From NCBI RefSeq assembly GCF_000577245.1, contig NZ_CBYO010000020.1:220871-284870 (forward strand): 64,000 nucleotides of DNA, written 5' to 3'. The notes below the pieces were generated by a model that was not told the origin of the DNA, searched no databases, and worked only from the letters and a program-made list of their open reading frames with translations. Positions 25,516 to 36,340 of this stretch are shown piece after piece (position 1 is the stretch's first letter; each line of letters starts with the position of its first letter). The DNA is from Paucisalibacillus algeriensis. Lineage in GTDB: Bacteria > Bacillota > Bacilli > Bacillales > Amphibacillaceae. The position numbers and the translations under genes were made by a program.

Positions 25516-27024
25516 ATGGGGAAAATGGGCAACAAAGAAAATAAAACAGATGTTATTTTAATTGGTGCCGGTATCATGAGTGCAACATTAGGTTCTCTCT
25601 TGAAAGAATTAGTACCGGACTGGAATATTACTGTATTTGAACAATTGGATAAACCTGGAGAAGAAAGTTCTAATGAATGGAATAACGCAGGAACGGGGCA
25701 TGCTGCACTATGTGAGCTTAACTATACACCAGAAAAAGCCGATGGAACGATCGATATTACAAAAGCAATAAATGTAAACGAACAGTTTCAACTTTCTAGA
25801 CAGTTCTGGTCTTATCTTGTGAATAAAGATTTAATTAACAATCCACAAGACTTTGTTATGCCGTTACCTCACATGAGTTTAGTTCATGGAGAAAAGAATG
25901 TTTCCTTTTTGAAGAAACGATTTGAAGCGCTATCAATGAATCCTTTATTTGAAGGAATGGAGTTTTCCGATGATCCGGAGAAACTAAAAGAATGGATTCC
26001 GATCATCATGGACGGACGAACTTCTGATGAGCCGATAGCAGCAACAAAGATTGAGTCAGGAACAGATGTTAACTTCGGTGCGTTAACACGTACGTTGTTT
26101 AACCATTTAGAAAATCAAAACGTAACCATTAACTATAAGCATAGTGTAAAAAACATGAGACGTACGGATGACGGTTCATGGGAATTAAAAGTAAAAAATA
26201 TTGAAAGCGGAACCGTTGAGCGCCATATAGCGAAATTTGTATTTCTTGGTGCTGGTGGTGGAAGCTTACATCTACTACAAAAGTCAGGGATCCCGGAAGG
26301 AAAGGGAATTGGTGGCTTTCCTGTTAGTGGACTATTCATGGTTTGTAATAATCCAGAAGTGGTGGAACAACATCAAGCTAAGGTCTATGGGAAGGCAAAG
26401 GTTGGTGCTCCACCGATGTCTGTACCACATCTTGACACTAGATATATCGATAATAAGAAGTCCTTACTATTTGGACCATATGCTGGGTTTTCACCTAAGT
26501 TCTTAAAAACGGGATCATACCTGGATTTATTCCTTTCTGTAAAATTGCATAATGTCATTAATATGATTGGTGCTGGTTTAAAGAATCTTGGACTTACTAA
26601 ATATCTGATTCAACAGGTTCTTTTATCCAAAGAAAAGCGTATGGAAGAATTACGTGAATTTATCCCGAATGCTAAGAGCGAAGATTGGGATATTGTTGTT
26701 GCAGGTCAACGTGTTCAGGTGATAAAAGAAACAGATGCTGGCGGAAAAGGTACACTTCAGTTCGGCACAGAAGTTGTAAATGCTGGGGACGGCTCAGTTG
26801 CTGCATTATTAGGTGCTTCGCCAGGTGCATCAACTGCTGTTCACGTTATGCTTGATGTATTATCAAGGTGCTTCCCTGAACGAATGGATGAATGGGAACC
26901 GAAAATAAAAGAAATGGTCCCTTCTTATGGTGTATCACTTACCGAAGATCCAGAGCTTGCTCGAGAAGTTCATACGTCAACTGCTCAAGCTCTAAAATTA
27001 ACGAATGTATATCAGGAAGTTTAA
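25516..27024 (+). CDS. mqo: Malate:quinone oxidoreductase
   Basis: A 502-residue FAD enzyme of the membrane face that oxidises L-malate to oxaloacetate and passes electrons to the quinone pool. The Rossmann motif [10 protein letters not shown] lies at 17-26, then [20 protein letters not shown], and the C-terminal [17 protein letters not shown], all diagnostic of MQO. The first ATG (25516) or the third codon later (ATG 25525, GGGGAAA before it) could be the start. A terminator follows. It would complement or replace malate dehydrogenase in the citric acid cycle. Confidence 0.94.
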   Translation: MGKMGNKENKTDVILIGAGIMSATLGSLLKELVPDWNITVFEQLDKPGEESSNEWNNAGTGHAALCELNYTPEKADGTIDITKAINVNEQFQLSRQFWSYLVNKDLINNPQDFVMPLPHMSLVHGEKNVSFLKKRFEALSMNPLFEGMEFSDDPEKLKEWIPIIMDGRTSDEPIAATKIESGTDVNFGALTRTLFNHLENQNVTINYKHSVKNMRRTDDGSWELKVKNIESGTVERHIAKFVFLGAGGGSLHLLQKSGIPEGKGIGGFPVSGLFMVCNNPEVVEQHQAKVYGKAKVGAPPMSVPHLDTRYIDNKKSLLFGPYAGFSPKFLKTGSYLDLFLSVKLHNVINMIGAGLKNLGLTKYLIQQVLLSKEKRMEELREFIPNAKSEDWDIVVAGQRVQVIKETDAGGKGTLQFGTEVVNAGDGSVAALLGASPGASTAVHVMLDVLSRCFPERMDEWEPKIKEMVPSYGVSLTEDPELAREVHTSTAQALKLTNVYQEV

Positions 27025-27038
27025 ATCATATGTGATAG

Positions 27039-27075
27039 AATGGTAACTCTAATTTTACGGAGTTACCATTTTTTT
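27039..27075 (+). terminator. Terminator of mqo
   Basis: AATGGTAACTC and GAGTTACCATT form a perfect 11-bp stem with a loop of about 10 nt, followed by a run of T residues. Confidence 0.9.
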
Positions 27076-27242
27076 ATGGGTTAAACCCTACTAGGTAGAA
27101 AATAACTACTATTCCTTATAATTCCTATGAAATGAAATTAGTTTATTCTTATATTCAGAAATAATAAATTATTATCGTGTATTATGTTATACTTGTACCA
27201 TATGTGATTCTTGATTTATCAAACGATTTGGGGGATTGTTAC

Positions 27243-27794
27243 ATGAATGCAATAGAAACAAAAATGGACTTAATGAAACGAACAAAAAAAGGTATTGCTA
27301 TGTTTTACGTTGGTACAATATTTTGGCTACTAATGGGAGTTCTAAGTTTTATTGATATGCACATTAATCTATTAGGATTATTCCATTTGATAGGAATAGG
27401 GATGCTCTTTCCTTTAGGGTTTCTCGTTTCAAATCTGTTAAAAATTGATTTCGTTGCTAAGGATAACCCGTTATCTAATATAGCTGGAGTTATTGGGGGA
27501 ATGCAGATTCTATTTGCACCAATTTTAATTCTTGTATACATGGAAAAAATCGAGTGGTTACCATTTGTTATTGCGGTATTAACTGGTGCACACTTCTTAC
27601 CATTCAGTGCATTATACAATAGTAAAGGATTCGTTTTTCAATCTATAGCTGTCGTAGTTTTCGCTTCCGTAATAGGTTTTGCATTTATGGATCATGTTTA
27701 TACGATTTTACCATTTGGTTTGAGTGTTATTTATTTAGTCACTAGTATTTTGTTAACAAGTGAAAATAAGAAATTAACAGAGGAAACCGCATAA
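27243..27794 (+). CDS. Six-span membrane protein of unknown function
   Basis: About 183 residues from ATG 27243 (GGGGGATTGTTAC before it); the frame is open back to 27177 but without a ribosome site. A short charged N-terminus (MNAIETKMDLMKRTKKG) leads into six hydrophobic spans. It resembles the DUF7010-like membrane proteins of Firmicutes, with low confidence. A strong terminator follows, so it is probably monocistronic. Confidence 0.6.
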   Translation: MNAIETKMDLMKRTKKGIAMFYVGTIFWLLMGVLSFIDMHINLLGLFHLIGIGMLFPLGFLVSNLLKIDFVAKDNPLSNIAGVIGGMQILFAPILILVYMEKIEWLPFVIAVLTGAHFLPFSALYNSKGFVFQSIAVVVFASVIGFAFMDHVYTILPFGLSVIYLVTSILLTSENKKLTEETA

Positions 27795-27806
27795 CTATAT
27801 TAAACA

Positions 27807-27848
27807 AAAAGACCTTAGCAAAAGACTTGCTAAGGTCTTTTATTTTTT
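27807..27848 (+). terminator. Terminator after the six-span membrane protein gene
   Basis: AAAAGACCTTAGCAA and TTGCTAAGGTCTTTT form a perfect 15-bp stem with a 5-nt loop and a following T-run. Confidence 0.92.
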
Positions 27849-27981
27849 TGTGAAGAATACACTCATGAAAAAGAGTGGAAACAAATATAATGACAACATC
27901 GTTAATTAATGACAATTGAATAGAGTAGAAGAATACCTTGAATATCATTCTAAGACATAATTAAAATTGGAGGAAGTAGCA

Positions 27982-28998
27982 ATGACTATAGGTCTTACTA
28001 TCATCTTATTACTAGTATTGTTTTTACCATTCCTTGTGAAACCAATAGAGCAAAACCTCGAGCCATTTTTATTTGTAATGGGTTTGCTGGCAGCGGTTGT
28101 CAGTGGAGTTTTTCATGTTGAATTACTTGTTCAGGCAATGAAAGACCCAATATTCATTACAATAACAGTTCTTGTTGCAGGGCTTCTATTTAAGTGGTTA
28201 AAAAATCCAATTGAAAACAAAATGTTGAAGGTTAGCAATAATATGGACATCCGTTTATTTCTAGCGTTAATCATTGTTATTTTAGGTTTGTTATCTAGTA
28301 TGATTACAGCAATTATTGCTGCCATTGTGCTTGTGTCGATTGTAAGTATACTGAAGCTTGATAGGAAGACTGAGATTCAAACGGTGATTTTAGCTTGTTT
28401 TTCGATAGGCTTAGGTGCGGTTTTAACACCAATTGGTGAACCATTAGCAACGATTACAACGAGTAAGCTACAGAAGGACTTTTTCTATCTGTTTCAATTA
28501 ATCGGTTTTGAAGTAGTATTTGCTGTTGTCGCAATTGGATGGATTGCCTTTTTTACGTTAAAACCACAAAAAAATAAGAATAGCTTAGAAGGGAATAATG
28601 AAGCAGAAAGTTATATGGAAATTCTTATTCGTTCCTTTAAAATCTATTTATTTGTAATGGGATTAACATTGCTTGGTGCAGGCTATGAGCCACTGGTAAA
28701 TGGCTATTTACTTGATTTACAACCAGGGGTACTTTACTGGATTAATATGATTTCGGCTGTATTGGATAATGCGACATTAGCTGCTGCAGAAATTAGTCCA
28801 GTAATGAGCACAGAAACAATTCGATTCTTACTTTTAGGGTTAATTATTAGTGGTGGAATGCTAATCCCTGGAAATATACCCAACATCATTTCAGCTAATA
28901 AACTGGGTATAACCAGTAGAGAATGGGCAAGATTTGGTGTACCTTTTGGTTTAATGGTGATGGTTTTGTTTTTTGTATATTTGGTTGTTATAGGATAA
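27982..28998 (+). CDS. DUF1646 family predicted cation transporter
   Basis: About 338 residues starting at ATG 27982, with TTGGAGGAAG 6-7 nt upstream. Ten to eleven hydrophobic spans, with ILACFSIGLGAVLTPIGEPL (about 134-153) and NMISAVLDNATLAAAEI (about 254-270) as conserved-looking polar breaks that recall NhaD/arsenite-type ion carriers. It corresponds to the DUF1646 family, described as predicted cation transporters; substrate unknown. No partner gene in the same direction. Confidence 0.8.
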   Translation: MTIGLTIILLLVLFLPFLVKPIEQNLEPFLFVMGLLAAVVSGVFHVELLVQAMKDPIFITITVLVAGLLFKWLKNPIENKMLKVSNNMDIRLFLALIIVILGLLSSMITAIIAAIVLVSIVSILKLDRKTEIQTVILACFSIGLGAVLTPIGEPLATITTSKLQKDFFYLFQLIGFEVVFAVVAIGWIAFFTLKPQKNKNSLEGNNEAESYMEILIRSFKIYLFVMGLTLLGAGYEPLVNGYLLDLQPGVLYWINMISAVLDNATLAAAEISPVMSTETIRFLLLGLIISGGMLIPGNIPNIISANKLGITSREWARFGVPFGLMVMVLFFVYLVVIG

Positions 28999-29237
28999 AT
29001 TTATTAACTTCAGTTAGTTGAATCCTATTGATAATCAACCGCATCCATATGCTTATGATTACTAGAGGGAAAGAATGAAACAAATATATGCTTATGAGAA
29101 AATAGAAGACTAAGAATAGTTAAAACCAGGGCATCCAGAATCGACAAGTATATGCAGCAAATTCTTGATGGAAAGGGATTACATGATTAAAATGTTCGTT
29201 AGAAATTTATCAATGAACTAATCATGCGAATCGAGTC

Positions 29238-29292
29238 AAAAAAACTAATATAACCCACCTGGCAAATGCGGGTGCACGGGCCAGGTGGGTTA
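29238..29292 (-). terminator. Terminator of the universal stress protein gene
   Basis: TAACCCACCTGG (29251-29262) and CCAGGTGGGTTA (29281-29292) form a perfect 12-bp stem. On the minus strand a run of seven T residues follows. It begins immediately after the stop codon of the minus-strand gene. Confidence 0.88.
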
Positions 29293-29293
29293 T

Positions 29294-29803
29294 CTATTTA
29301 ACAACTAATACTGGACAATCCGCCTCATCTATTACTTTTTTACTCACACTACCTGTCACAAGCTTTTTTAACCCACTTAAACCACGGTTCCCCATGATAA
29401 TCAGATCTATATCATGTTGGTTGACATATCCTATTATTCTATCTGCTGGTTTCCCTACTAATACTTCATAGTCTGCTTTAACGATGTTAGAAAGTCGCGA
29501 TTTCGCGTCGGCGATCTTTTTTTCAGGTTTATCTTCTTGTAAGTGTATGTTTTCTTCTTCATGATAAACTCCATCACCAGGTTTTGGCACTACACCGACA
29601 TAAGTGCTGGTATAATATAATCCTGGATTTTCATTTGATGCAACAGCTCGTGGTTTAACGCTTGTCTCTGTAGAGGGGTCATGTACAAAAGCTACAGTTA
29701 GATGTGCACCACTTACCTTTGATAAATTTTCGGCTGTCTTTAGGGCAGAGATACTCGATTCTGATCCATCATAAGCTAATAAAATGTTATTAAATCCTTC
29801 CAC
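29294..29803 (-). CDS. Universal stress protein (UspA family)
   Basis: A 169-residue single USP domain. It opens with ILLAYDGSESSISAL and ends with an intact ATP-binding motif, GNRGLSGLKKLVTGSVS (G-2x-G-9x-G-S). A longer-than-usual insert (about 42-105) holds VPKPGDGVYHEEEN. The start is GTG 29803, with AAGGAG about 9 nt upstream. Such proteins bind ATP and help survival under stress; no specific partner is visible. Confidence 0.9.
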   Translation of the reverse strand: MEGFNNILLAYDGSESSISALKTAENLSKVSGAHLTVAFVHDPSTETSVKPRAVASNENPGLYYTSTYVGVVPKPGDGVYHEEENIHLQEDKPEKKIADAKSRLSNIVKADYEVLVGKPADRIIGYVNQHDIDLIIMGNRGLSGLKKLVTGSVSKKVIDEADCPVLVVK

Positions 29804-29940
29804 GTTTATCTACTCCTTCCTGAGTTTCGTGTATTAAGGATTTACTTTTCTATTCACTTTTAATGGATCAAATAAACATGAATGAGGATTAAAGTTGCGT
29901 GACAAAAATATTACAAGATAGAATCTGGGCCATAATAAAG

Positions 29941-29962
29941 GGCATTGGAATATTCCAATGCC
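29941..29962. terminator. Palindromic hairpin downstream of nadE
   Basis: A perfect 22-bp palindrome (GGCATTGGAAT and its complement) about 25 nt beyond the stop of nadE. The T-run is poor, so it may be a weak terminator or an mRNA-stabilising end. Confidence 0.5.
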
Positions 29963-29985
29963 TTAGACTTTAGACTTTTCTTAAG

Positions 29986-30810
29986 CTATTTCCACCATTC
30001 ATCATAAATGGACACGGCCACATTTCGTTTATGTCTTGAATTCATGTATAATGTTTCGATTCTTTCTTTGCTCGTTTGAGGAACTTCTTTACCTTCTAGA
30101 TATTGATCAATTTCTTCGTAGGTCACACCTAATGCAACTTCATCAGGTAAAGCAGGTTTATTTTCTTCTAAGTCAGCAGTCGGAGTTTTTTGATAAAGAT
30201 GTTCTGGACACCCGAGTTCCTTTAGTAATTGTTTTCCCTGACTTTTATTTAACCCGTATAGTGGTATTAAATCACACCCGCCATCACCATGCTTCGTGAA
30301 AAAGCCAGTTACAGCCTCACTAGCATGGTCTGTTCCGATGACAAAACAATTATGGGCTCCACCAATACTGTATTGCACTTTCATTCTTTCACGGGCCTTT
30401 TCATTGCCTTTTAGAAAATCACTAATGGCAACACCGGCATCATTTAGCGAAGCAACACTGGCATCGACTGCATTTTTAATATTGACTGTTAAGACTTTAC
30501 TTGGGTTGATAAATTCAATTGCATCTTGACAATCTTCTTCATCAAACTGCTCTCCATAAGGAAGGCGAACACCGATAAAATGATAGCCTCCTGGTGTGGA
30601 TTCATTTAATTCATCCACGGCTAATTGGGCTAGCTTTCCAGCTAATGTAGAATCTTGTCCACCGGAAATTCCCAAAACATAGCCCTTTGAAAAGCTATTT
30701 TTAAGTAAATATTGCTTTAAAAAATCAACTCGGTTTCTAATTTCCTCTTTCGCGTCAATATTAGGTTTTACTTTTAATTCTTTTATAATAGTTTCCTGCA
30801 AGTTGCTCAT
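29986..30810 (-). CDS. nadE: Ammonia-dependent NAD(+) synthetase
   Basis: A 274-residue enzyme that amidates nicotinate adenine dinucleotide to NAD with ATP and ammonia. The PP-loop SGGQDS is at 49-54. There is no glutaminase domain, so it is the short NH3-using type, equal in length to B. subtilis NadE. AAGGGGGT precedes the ATG. It lies 50 nt after pncB on the same strand; together they convert nicotinate to NAD, with the adenylyltransferase step (NadD) encoded elsewhere. Confidence 0.95.
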   Translation of the reverse strand: MSNLQETIIKELKVKPNIDAKEEIRNRVDFLKQYLLKNSFSKGYVLGISGGQDSTLAGKLAQLAVDELNESTPGGYHFIGVRLPYGEQFDEEDCQDAIEFINPSKVLTVNIKNAVDASVASLNDAGVAISDFLKGNEKARERMKVQYSIGGAHNCFVIGTDHASEAVTGFFTKHGDGGCDLIPLYGLNKSQGKQLLKELGCPEHLYQKTPTADLEENKPALPDEVALGVTYEEIDQYLEGKEVPQTSKERIETLYMNSRHKRNVAVSIYDEWWK

Positions 30811-30860
30811 AAAGATACCCCCTTGTATAGTGTTATAGTAAATATTTTCTATTATTTTGT

Positions 30861-32309
30861 CTACTTTCTAATATTGTTACGAACACGTTCAATCTTTTTC
30901 ATTTTGTTTTCCCATGTTTTCGTACTTAGGTCAACAGGGTATTCCTCCGGATTAATGGTACGCTTATATTCATCCCATAACAACTCTAATTGTTTTTCTG
31001 CGTAGTCTTGTATATCCGTTAAACTTGGCGTTTGGTAAACTAATTGACCATCCTGAAAAATAGTATGATGTAATTCAATTGCTTCAAAACAGGTGACAAA
31101 CTTACTTATATATGTGTGAATTGGGTGGAACATTTTTAGTCGTTCCTCTTGATTTGGATCTTCATTTTCAAGGGTAATATAATCCCCTTCAGAACGGTGA
31201 TTGGTTGTATTGATGATACGATATACTTTCTTTTTTCCTGGGGTTGTCAATTTCTCCGGATTACCAGAAATTTTTATGGTATCTTCCAATTCTCCTTCTT
31301 CATTTTCAATGGCAACTAATTTATAGACAGCACCCAAAGCAGGTTGGTCGAAGGCAGTTATTAGTTTTGTACCTACCCCGTAAACGTCAATCTTAGCTCC
31401 TTGGGTATGAAGACTAGCGATTGTTGATTCATCTAAGTCGTTTGATGCATAAATCTTTGCGTCCTTAAATCCTGCTTGGTCTAACATTTTTCTCGTTTCT
31501 TTAGAGAGGTAGGCAAGGTCCCCGCTATCAAGACGAACACCTAGAAATTTAATCTTGTCTTTAAATTCTTTTGCTACCCGAATTGCATTTGGTACACCTG
31601 ATTTTAAAGTATCATACGTATCAACTAAGAAGACACAATTTTGATGACGTTCTGCATATTTTTTGAACGCTACATACTCATCTTGATAGGCTTGAACCAT
31701 CGCATGTGAATGGGTTCCGGCAACTGGGATTCCAAATAATTTTCCAGCTCTAACATTACTGGTGGCGTGGAATCCACCTATGAACGCTGCACGAGTACCC
31801 CAGATTGCTGCGTCTAATTCCTGTGCTCTTCTTGAACCAAACTCCATAAGAGTTTTATCCATCGCTAGATGCTTAATACGTGAGGCCTTTGTTGCAATTA
31901 ACGTTTGGTAATTAATAATATTTAAAAGAGCTGTTTCGAGTAGTTGGGCCTCTACTAACGTTGCCTCTACACGAAGAAGCGGCTCATTCCCAAACACAAT
32001 TTCCCCTTCTTGCATGGATTTGATAGAACCGGTGAAACGTATCGTTTTTAAATAATCAAGAAAGTCTTCTTTATAACCTAGCTCTGCTAAATAGCGAATG
32101 TCGGTTTCACTAAACTTAAAGTCTTGGATAAATTTAATGACCCTTTCTAATCCGGCAAAAACAGCATAACCATTTCCAAATGGTAACTTGCGAAAATATA
32201 AGTCAAATACTGCGCGACGTTCGTGGACATTGTCAGCCCAGTAAGTTTCAGCCATATTGATTTGATATAGATCAGTATGAAGGGCTAGACTATCATCCAT
32301 ATAGTTCAT
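30861..32309 (-). CDS. pncB: Nicotinate phosphoribosyltransferase
   Basis: A 482-residue enzyme that joins nicotinate and PRPP to nicotinate mononucleotide, the entry step of NAD salvage. The N-terminal [17 protein letters not shown] and the barrel motifs [20 protein letters not shown] (about 157-176), [17 protein letters not shown] (about 275-291) and [17 protein letters not shown] (about 329-345) are typical. AGGAGGTTTTTTGTC precedes the ATG. First gene of the pncB-nadE operon. Confidence 0.94.
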   Translation of the reverse strand: MNYMDDSLALHTDLYQINMAETYWADNVHERRAVFDLYFRKLPFGNGYAVFAGLERVIKFIQDFKFSETDIRYLAELGYKEDFLDYLKTIRFTGSIKSMQEGEIVFGNEPLLRVEATLVEAQLLETALLNIINYQTLIATKASRIKHLAMDKTLMEFGSRRAQELDAAIWGTRAAFIGGFHATSNVRAGKLFGIPVAGTHSHAMVQAYQDEYVAFKKYAERHQNCVFLVDTYDTLKSGVPNAIRVAKEFKDKIKFLGVRLDSGDLAYLSKETRKMLDQAGFKDAKIYASNDLDESTIASLHTQGAKIDVYGVGTKLITAFDQPALGAVYKLVAIENEEGELEDTIKISGNPEKLTTPGKKKVYRIINTTNHRSEGDYITLENEDPNQEERLKMFHPIHTYISKFVTCFEAIELHHTIFQDGQLVYQTPSLTDIQDYAEKQLELLWDEYKRTINPEEYPVDLSTKTWENKMKKIERVRNNIRK

Positions 32310-32666
32310 GACAAAAAACCTCCTAAAGTGGGTGTTTTTTTATTCTTTCCTATTTTTGCATTTAAACAACAGGTTAATCTGATTCGATTGAAGAGCCTTA
32401 CTTTATATTATAAGCAAATCCCTTCGGAAGGACCAAGAGGAGTTTCAAAGAAAATAATATGGAGAAGTTCAGAACCTGTCTATAGGAAGCCATCCTATAG
32501 AAGAGAGGAGATGAGGGTATGAATTCATTTTGTCCGGAGGTTTGGCCAAAGCTGGGAGGAGACCAAACGTTTATCCATTGTTATTGGAAGATATCCAGTT
32601 TGTTGCATAGCAGTTTAAAAAAACAGACATCATAACAAGGAAAATGATGTCTGTTTTGATTTCCTT
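32310..32666. other. Intergenic region with two short unproven frames
   Basis: About 360 bases. On the plus strand one 64-codon frame (32328-32522) overlaps the ATG of a 38-codon frame (32519-32635) in ATGA fashion. The second has a plausible GAGAGGAG/GATGAGG ribosome site but a composition unlike a known protein. I do not call either a gene. The right end holds a terminator. Confidence 0.35.
32617..32657. terminator. Terminator downstream of the methyltransferase gene
   Basis: AAAACAGACATCAT and ATGATGTCTGTTTT form a perfect 14-bp stem. A seven-A run on the plus strand supplies the T-run for the minus-strand methyltransferase transcript. Confidence 0.85.
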
Positions 32667-33491
32667 TTATTGCGCAATGATTACAATACTATTCAGTGAC
32701 TCTTTATGACTACCTGGTTGATTCATTAATTCATAATAACTATTAATCAGTGTTTGAATTCTAATGGGTGATTGATTAAATTCAGTTCGTATACTATTCG
32801 CATAGTCTTTTTCCCAATATCCATCTTGAAGATAAGATGCATCTACGGATTGTTCTTTATCAATGGAAAAGCCTGCATCCATAAGTAGTTTTCGAATTTG
32901 CGCTTTATGGAATAAATTTTGGATATTCCCGTCATTATTCACAAATGAGGAATATAGGGACAAAATTGTAGCTGCACAGAAATGACTACGTTGTGAATCT
33001 CGAGTAAAATCAAGATCCCACTCCGCAAAACAAATTCTGTTTGCCACCTGCTTTATTTTTTTGAAGTAGTTTATGAGATATTCTGGTTGCTGAAAGTACC
33101 ATGATGAATGGGATAACACCACGACATCAAATTTCTTTTTAACCTCATATTTGGCAAAATCGGTTCCAAAGTGAAAAGTTATTCTTTGACCTAGTTCTGA
33201 CTGCTTAAGAATATCTGTCGCTTGTCCCAAAGTTAATGGTGCTCCATATTCTGGACTTGCGATATCAATGGCAACAACATGCCCGTTTTCTCCAACAGCA
33301 TCTGCAAGAGCAACAGTTGTGTCACCTTGGCCACAACCAATTTCTAATACACTCATGCCCTTTTTTAATTCAAAGGCATCCACCAAATCCAAACGATGCT
33401 GAAGCTGGACTTGTTGTATTTTGTCATCACTAAATAAATCGTATTTTCCAATAAAAGTAGCTGTTTTTTCATTTATATTTAATGATTTCAA
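32667..33491 (-). CDS. SAM-dependent methyltransferase (class I)
   Basis: A 274-residue protein with motif I VLEIGCGQGDTTVALADAVG (about 48-67), then VVAIDIASPEYG for motif II and FDVVVLSHSSWYF for motif IV. It transfers a methyl group from S-adenosylmethionine to an unknown small molecule. The TTG start at 33491 is supported by GAGAGGG about 8 nt upstream. No neighbour in the same direction reveals the substrate. Confidence 0.8.
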   Translation of the reverse strand: MKSLNINEKTATFIGKYDLFSDDKIQQVQLQHRLDLVDAFELKKGMSVLEIGCGQGDTTVALADAVGENGHVVAIDIASPEYGAPLTLGQATDILKQSELGQRITFHFGTDFAKYEVKKKFDVVVLSHSSWYFQQPEYLINYFKKIKQVANRICFAEWDLDFTRDSQRSHFCAATILSLYSSFVNNDGNIQNLFHKAQIRKLLMDAGFSIDKEQSVDASYLQDGYWEKDYANSIRTEFNQSPIRIQTLINSYYELMNQPGSHKESLNSIVIIAQ

Positions 33492-33767
33492 TGTCCGTTC
33501 CCTCTCACAATTTAATTGAATAGTGTATACGTGAGGAGGTTTATATTGGTCTCCTCATTACTAAAGTTTAATGTAAGAATACCATCAATTCATCGACTCC
33601 TTAGTTAGATAATTTCAAGTCTATCATTTGTGAAGTTGTATGTATATTGTAAATTTTTATAGAATTGATCAGAAAGCATTATGATATAGATTCCTCGATT
33701 TTTCAATTGAAATTTTGATTCAAAGGTGATAATATAACGATAATTTAACCATTTGGAGGTATGAAAA

Positions 33768-34289
33768 ATGAGAACTGTCACGTTAACAGATATATATAAA
33801 CATCCAATAGCACAGAAATATGTAAGACGTTCCGGAATGGCGCATGCGATTGCTGTAGCTCATCATGCCTTTAACCTGGCAATTAAGTACGATGTTAATC
33901 CGGATCTAGCAGCAAAGGCTGGTTTTTTGCATGATATTGGACATTATGAGTGGTATAGCGAAGGAGAATGGGATTACGGGCTTTACCGTGATTATGATAT
34001 TCATCCGATTAAAGGGGCAGAACGAGCTCATAAGTTGCTTGTGCGTTTAGGTGAAGATAAACATGCTGCAAAAGAGATTGCGCACGCGGTGCTTTTTCAT
34101 ACTGACTCTGCTCTTCCAAAGGGGGATTTTCAATTATCTCCATTGCAAAAAGTAGTGCATTTAGCTGATGAATCGGACAAACAACCTGGAGATTTCCATC
34201 ATTATCGAAGCAGTGATAAACAAAAAGAACTTTCCCTAATTCAAGAACTTGATCAAAAAATTGATCAATATTTTTCCCTTCCTAAATAG
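33768..34289 (+). CDS. HD-domain phosphohydrolase
   Basis: A 173-residue protein with an HD metal site: HAIAVAHHAFNLA (about 26-38), the HD pair in GFLHDIGHYEWYS (about 57-69) and HAVLFHTDSA (about 105-114). This order (H...HD...H...D) fits the YqeK/predicted HDIG-type phosphohydrolases that act on nucleotides or related phosphates. The substrate is unknown. TTTGGAGG precedes the ATG. Confidence 0.8.
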   Translation: MRTVTLTDIYKHPIAQKYVRRSGMAHAIAVAHHAFNLAIKYDVNPDLAAKAGFLHDIGHYEWYSEGEWDYGLYRDYDIHPIKGAERAHKLLVRLGEDKHAAKEIAHAVLFHTDSALPKGDFQLSPLQKVVHLADESDKQPGDFHHYRSSDKQKELSLIQELDQKIDQYFSLPK

Positions 34290-34764
34290 AATTAAAGTTA
34301 GTGACTTCCCTAATTCTTCTGTTTTAAGGCTGTAGAAACAGCCTCAAGTACATATCCTCCCCTAGGTAAACTTCTCTTAAAAATATAAAAAGTCCCTCAT
34401 TTTTGATAATGCATTATACTTCTATAAATCTTTTATAGGATGTAACTGGGCTAAATTAGTATGGAGCGTTAATGGATTAAAATCGAAAAAAGCCGATGGA
34501 TAAATAAAACGAACAGCTGGAGTAGTATTGTCATAAAAATACCGATTCTGGAGAGAAAATACGGATGATGCCGGGTTTAAAATATAAAATGATCGGTGGT
34601 CCTTGAAGGCAGAAAAACGTGGACCAACATTATTTCAATACCATTCCTTTTGAAGAAAAATTTCCCAGATTTTGCTTTGGCAATTGCTAAAGCTCGTTAT
34701 TGGAATCGATTACAAATTTAGCTAATGATAGGGAGCCCAACTGGGCTGCCTATCTTATTTATCT
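34290..34764. other. Intergenic region, no gene recognised
   Basis: About 475 bases with stops in all frames. A weak hairpin, AAGGCTGT/ACAGCCT, sits near 34325-34345 just after the HD gene and may terminate it. A second hairpin, GATAGG-GAGCCC / GGGCTG-CCTATC (34727-34754), faces the end of chbG. Confidence 0.4.
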
Positions 34765-35463
34765 CTATAATATTTCAACCCAATCTGGGATTTCTAATGA
34801 ACAAAGGATATCCAGCTCCTGTACTCGCTTGTCAGTATATGAGCTAACAGATCGTAATTCATCATCTATGATTGCGGGGTGTGTCATTACTTCAACTGAT
34901 TGAACATCTAAATCTTGTAGATTTCCAAAGATATTTTCTTCAATCCCTTTACCATAGAAATCAAGATATAGTGTATCTGTTAACAAAAGATTAGGATAGT
35001 CACTAAATGAATCCACATATCGAACTGGAACATTGTATTCTTGTGCTAGCTTCACAACAACTTCTTTAAGTGGTTCCCACCCATGTACATGATGATGACT
35101 ATCAATATGGTCAAGCTTTAAGCCTGTTGCTAGAAAGGCCTCGATTTGTGCCCGCCACTCTTTTTCTACATCCTCGATATTTGGGAAATCCATATCCAAA
35201 TAATTACTTTTGTATTTGAAGTTTCCGTTTGCGTCAAGTAAATTTGGAACTTGATTTGAAATAGGTTTTCCCCAAGTTAAAACAAGATGAATACCCACTT
35301 TTAAAGATGGATAATTTCTTGCCTGTCCAACTGCATATTCAAAAGCCTTTCCATTTACCATTAAGGTTGTTGAACCAACAACGCCTTTGGTGTGTGCTTG
35401 GATGATTCCGTCTGTCACACCTTTTGTTAAACCAAAGTCGTCCGCATTGAAAAGTACCTTCAT
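34765..35463 (-). CDS. chbG: ChbG/YdjC-type carbohydrate deacetylase
   Basis: About 232 residues from ATG 35463, supported by CTGGAGGAATATAAC; an in-frame ATG at 35496 lies before that ribosome site. ChbG removes one N-acetyl group from chitobiose or its phosphate. The metal-binding residues are visible: ADDFG (7-11), His59 in GIHLVLTWG, and HIDSHHHVHG (119-128). It lies 55 nt downstream of the GntR gene on the same strand and is divergent from the GH4 glucosidase and PTS genes, which together point to chitobiose use, as in E. coli chbBCARFG. Confidence 0.88.
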   Translation of the reverse strand: MKVLFNADDFGLTKGVTDGIIQAHTKGVVGSTTLMVNGKAFEYAVGQARNYPSLKVGIHLVLTWGKPISNQVPNLLDANGNFKYKSNYLDMDFPNIEDVEKEWRAQIEAFLATGLKLDHIDSHHHVHGWEPLKEVVVKLAQEYNVPVRYVDSFSDYPNLLLTDTLYLDFYGKGIEENIFGNLQDLDVQSVEVMTHPAIIDDELRSVSSYTDKRVQELDILCSLEIPDWVEIL

Positions 35464-35517
35464 GTTATATTCCTCCAGTTTATTAATTAATATCATGTTG
35501 TTATTTTTGAATCTCAG

Positions 35518-36243
35518 TTAATTAAGAGGATAATTTCTTTCAATCATAAAGTTTGTTTTATCACCACGGAAATAGGATCTGGAAAATTCAATCGTGTTTC
35601 CATTGTGATCTTCAGCAATTGTTTCAATATAGAAACATGGTAATCCTTCCTTACACTCCAGACGATTGCTGACATTTTCATCAGCCAGAGTTATTTCTAT
35701 ATGCTCCGTTGTTTTTCCAATCTGAACATTAAAAGTATCCTTTAATGCCGCATATAAGGAGGTTTCTGCGTGGTTCTTCGTAATACCGGGGGCAATATCC
35801 CATGGTATATAGGCAATTTCATATTGTGTTGGCTCACCACTTGCTTTCCGGACCCTCTCTATTTTTTGTATCGGTGCATTAAGTGTCACCCCTAAAGAGC
35901 TCACTAGTTTTTCGTTGGCCGGGATAACATTTATTGCAAGTAATGATATTTCCGCTTTTTTTCCCTGTACAGCTACCTGGTCACTGTACCTCTTCACAGT
36001 ATTGGAAAGGGTTTGCTTCAACTTTTGGTCGGCTACGTATGTCCCTTTGCCTTGTTTTCTTACCAGGTAACCTTCTAAGGTCAGCTGGTTTAAGGCCGCA
36101 CGTATCGTCGTTCTACTTACATTAAAATCTTTACAAAGTTCTAATTCTGGTGGTATTTGCTCACCCTTTTTGTATTGATTAGACTTAATCCTATCAAGTA
36201 GCTCTTCTTTTATATATGCGTGTAAAGATTGATTTTTTTCCAT
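35518..36243 (-). CDS. GntR-family (HutC/UTRA) transcriptional regulator
   Basis: A 241-residue regulator. The winged helix-turn-helix is at about 5-75 (GEQIPPELELCKDFNVSRTTIRAALNQL in fragments), and the UTRA effector domain at about 95-235, which in relatives binds a sugar phosphate such as GlcNAc-6-P. AAGGAGACAAACA precedes the ATG. Its divergent neighbours are the GH4 glucosidase and PTS genes, so it is the likely local repressor, released by the phosphorylated disaccharide. Confidence 0.9.
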   Translation of the reverse strand: MEKNQSLHAYIKEELLDRIKSNQYKKGEQIPPELELCKDFNVSRTTIRAALNQLTLEGYLVRKQGKGTYVADQKLKQTLSNTVKRYSDQVAVQGKKAEISLLAINVIPANEKLVSSLGVTLNAPIQKIERVRKASGEPTQYEIAYIPWDIAPGITKNHAETSLYAALKDTFNVQIGKTTEHIEITLADENVSNRLECKEGLPCFYIETIAEDHNGNTIEFSRSYFRGDKTNFMIERNYPLN

Positions 36244-36340
36244 TGTTTGTCTCCTTGGTCATTCCTATATAAAGTGTACAACACAGTACAAATAATGACA
36301 ATATAAAACAAATGTTATTACAATATAGAAAAATATCTTT

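Noticed and set aside
32328..32635. Two overlapping small plus-strand frames with an ATGA junction and a fair ribosome site
   Set aside because: The sequences have no recognisable family, the first has no ribosome site, and the region lies just behind the promoter of the divergent pncB gene. Chance is more likely.
34727..34754. Hairpin GATAGG-GAGCCC / GGGCTG-CCTATC considered as terminator of chbG
   Set aside because: The stem is interrupted and no T-run follows on the minus strand; mentioned only in the gap entry.
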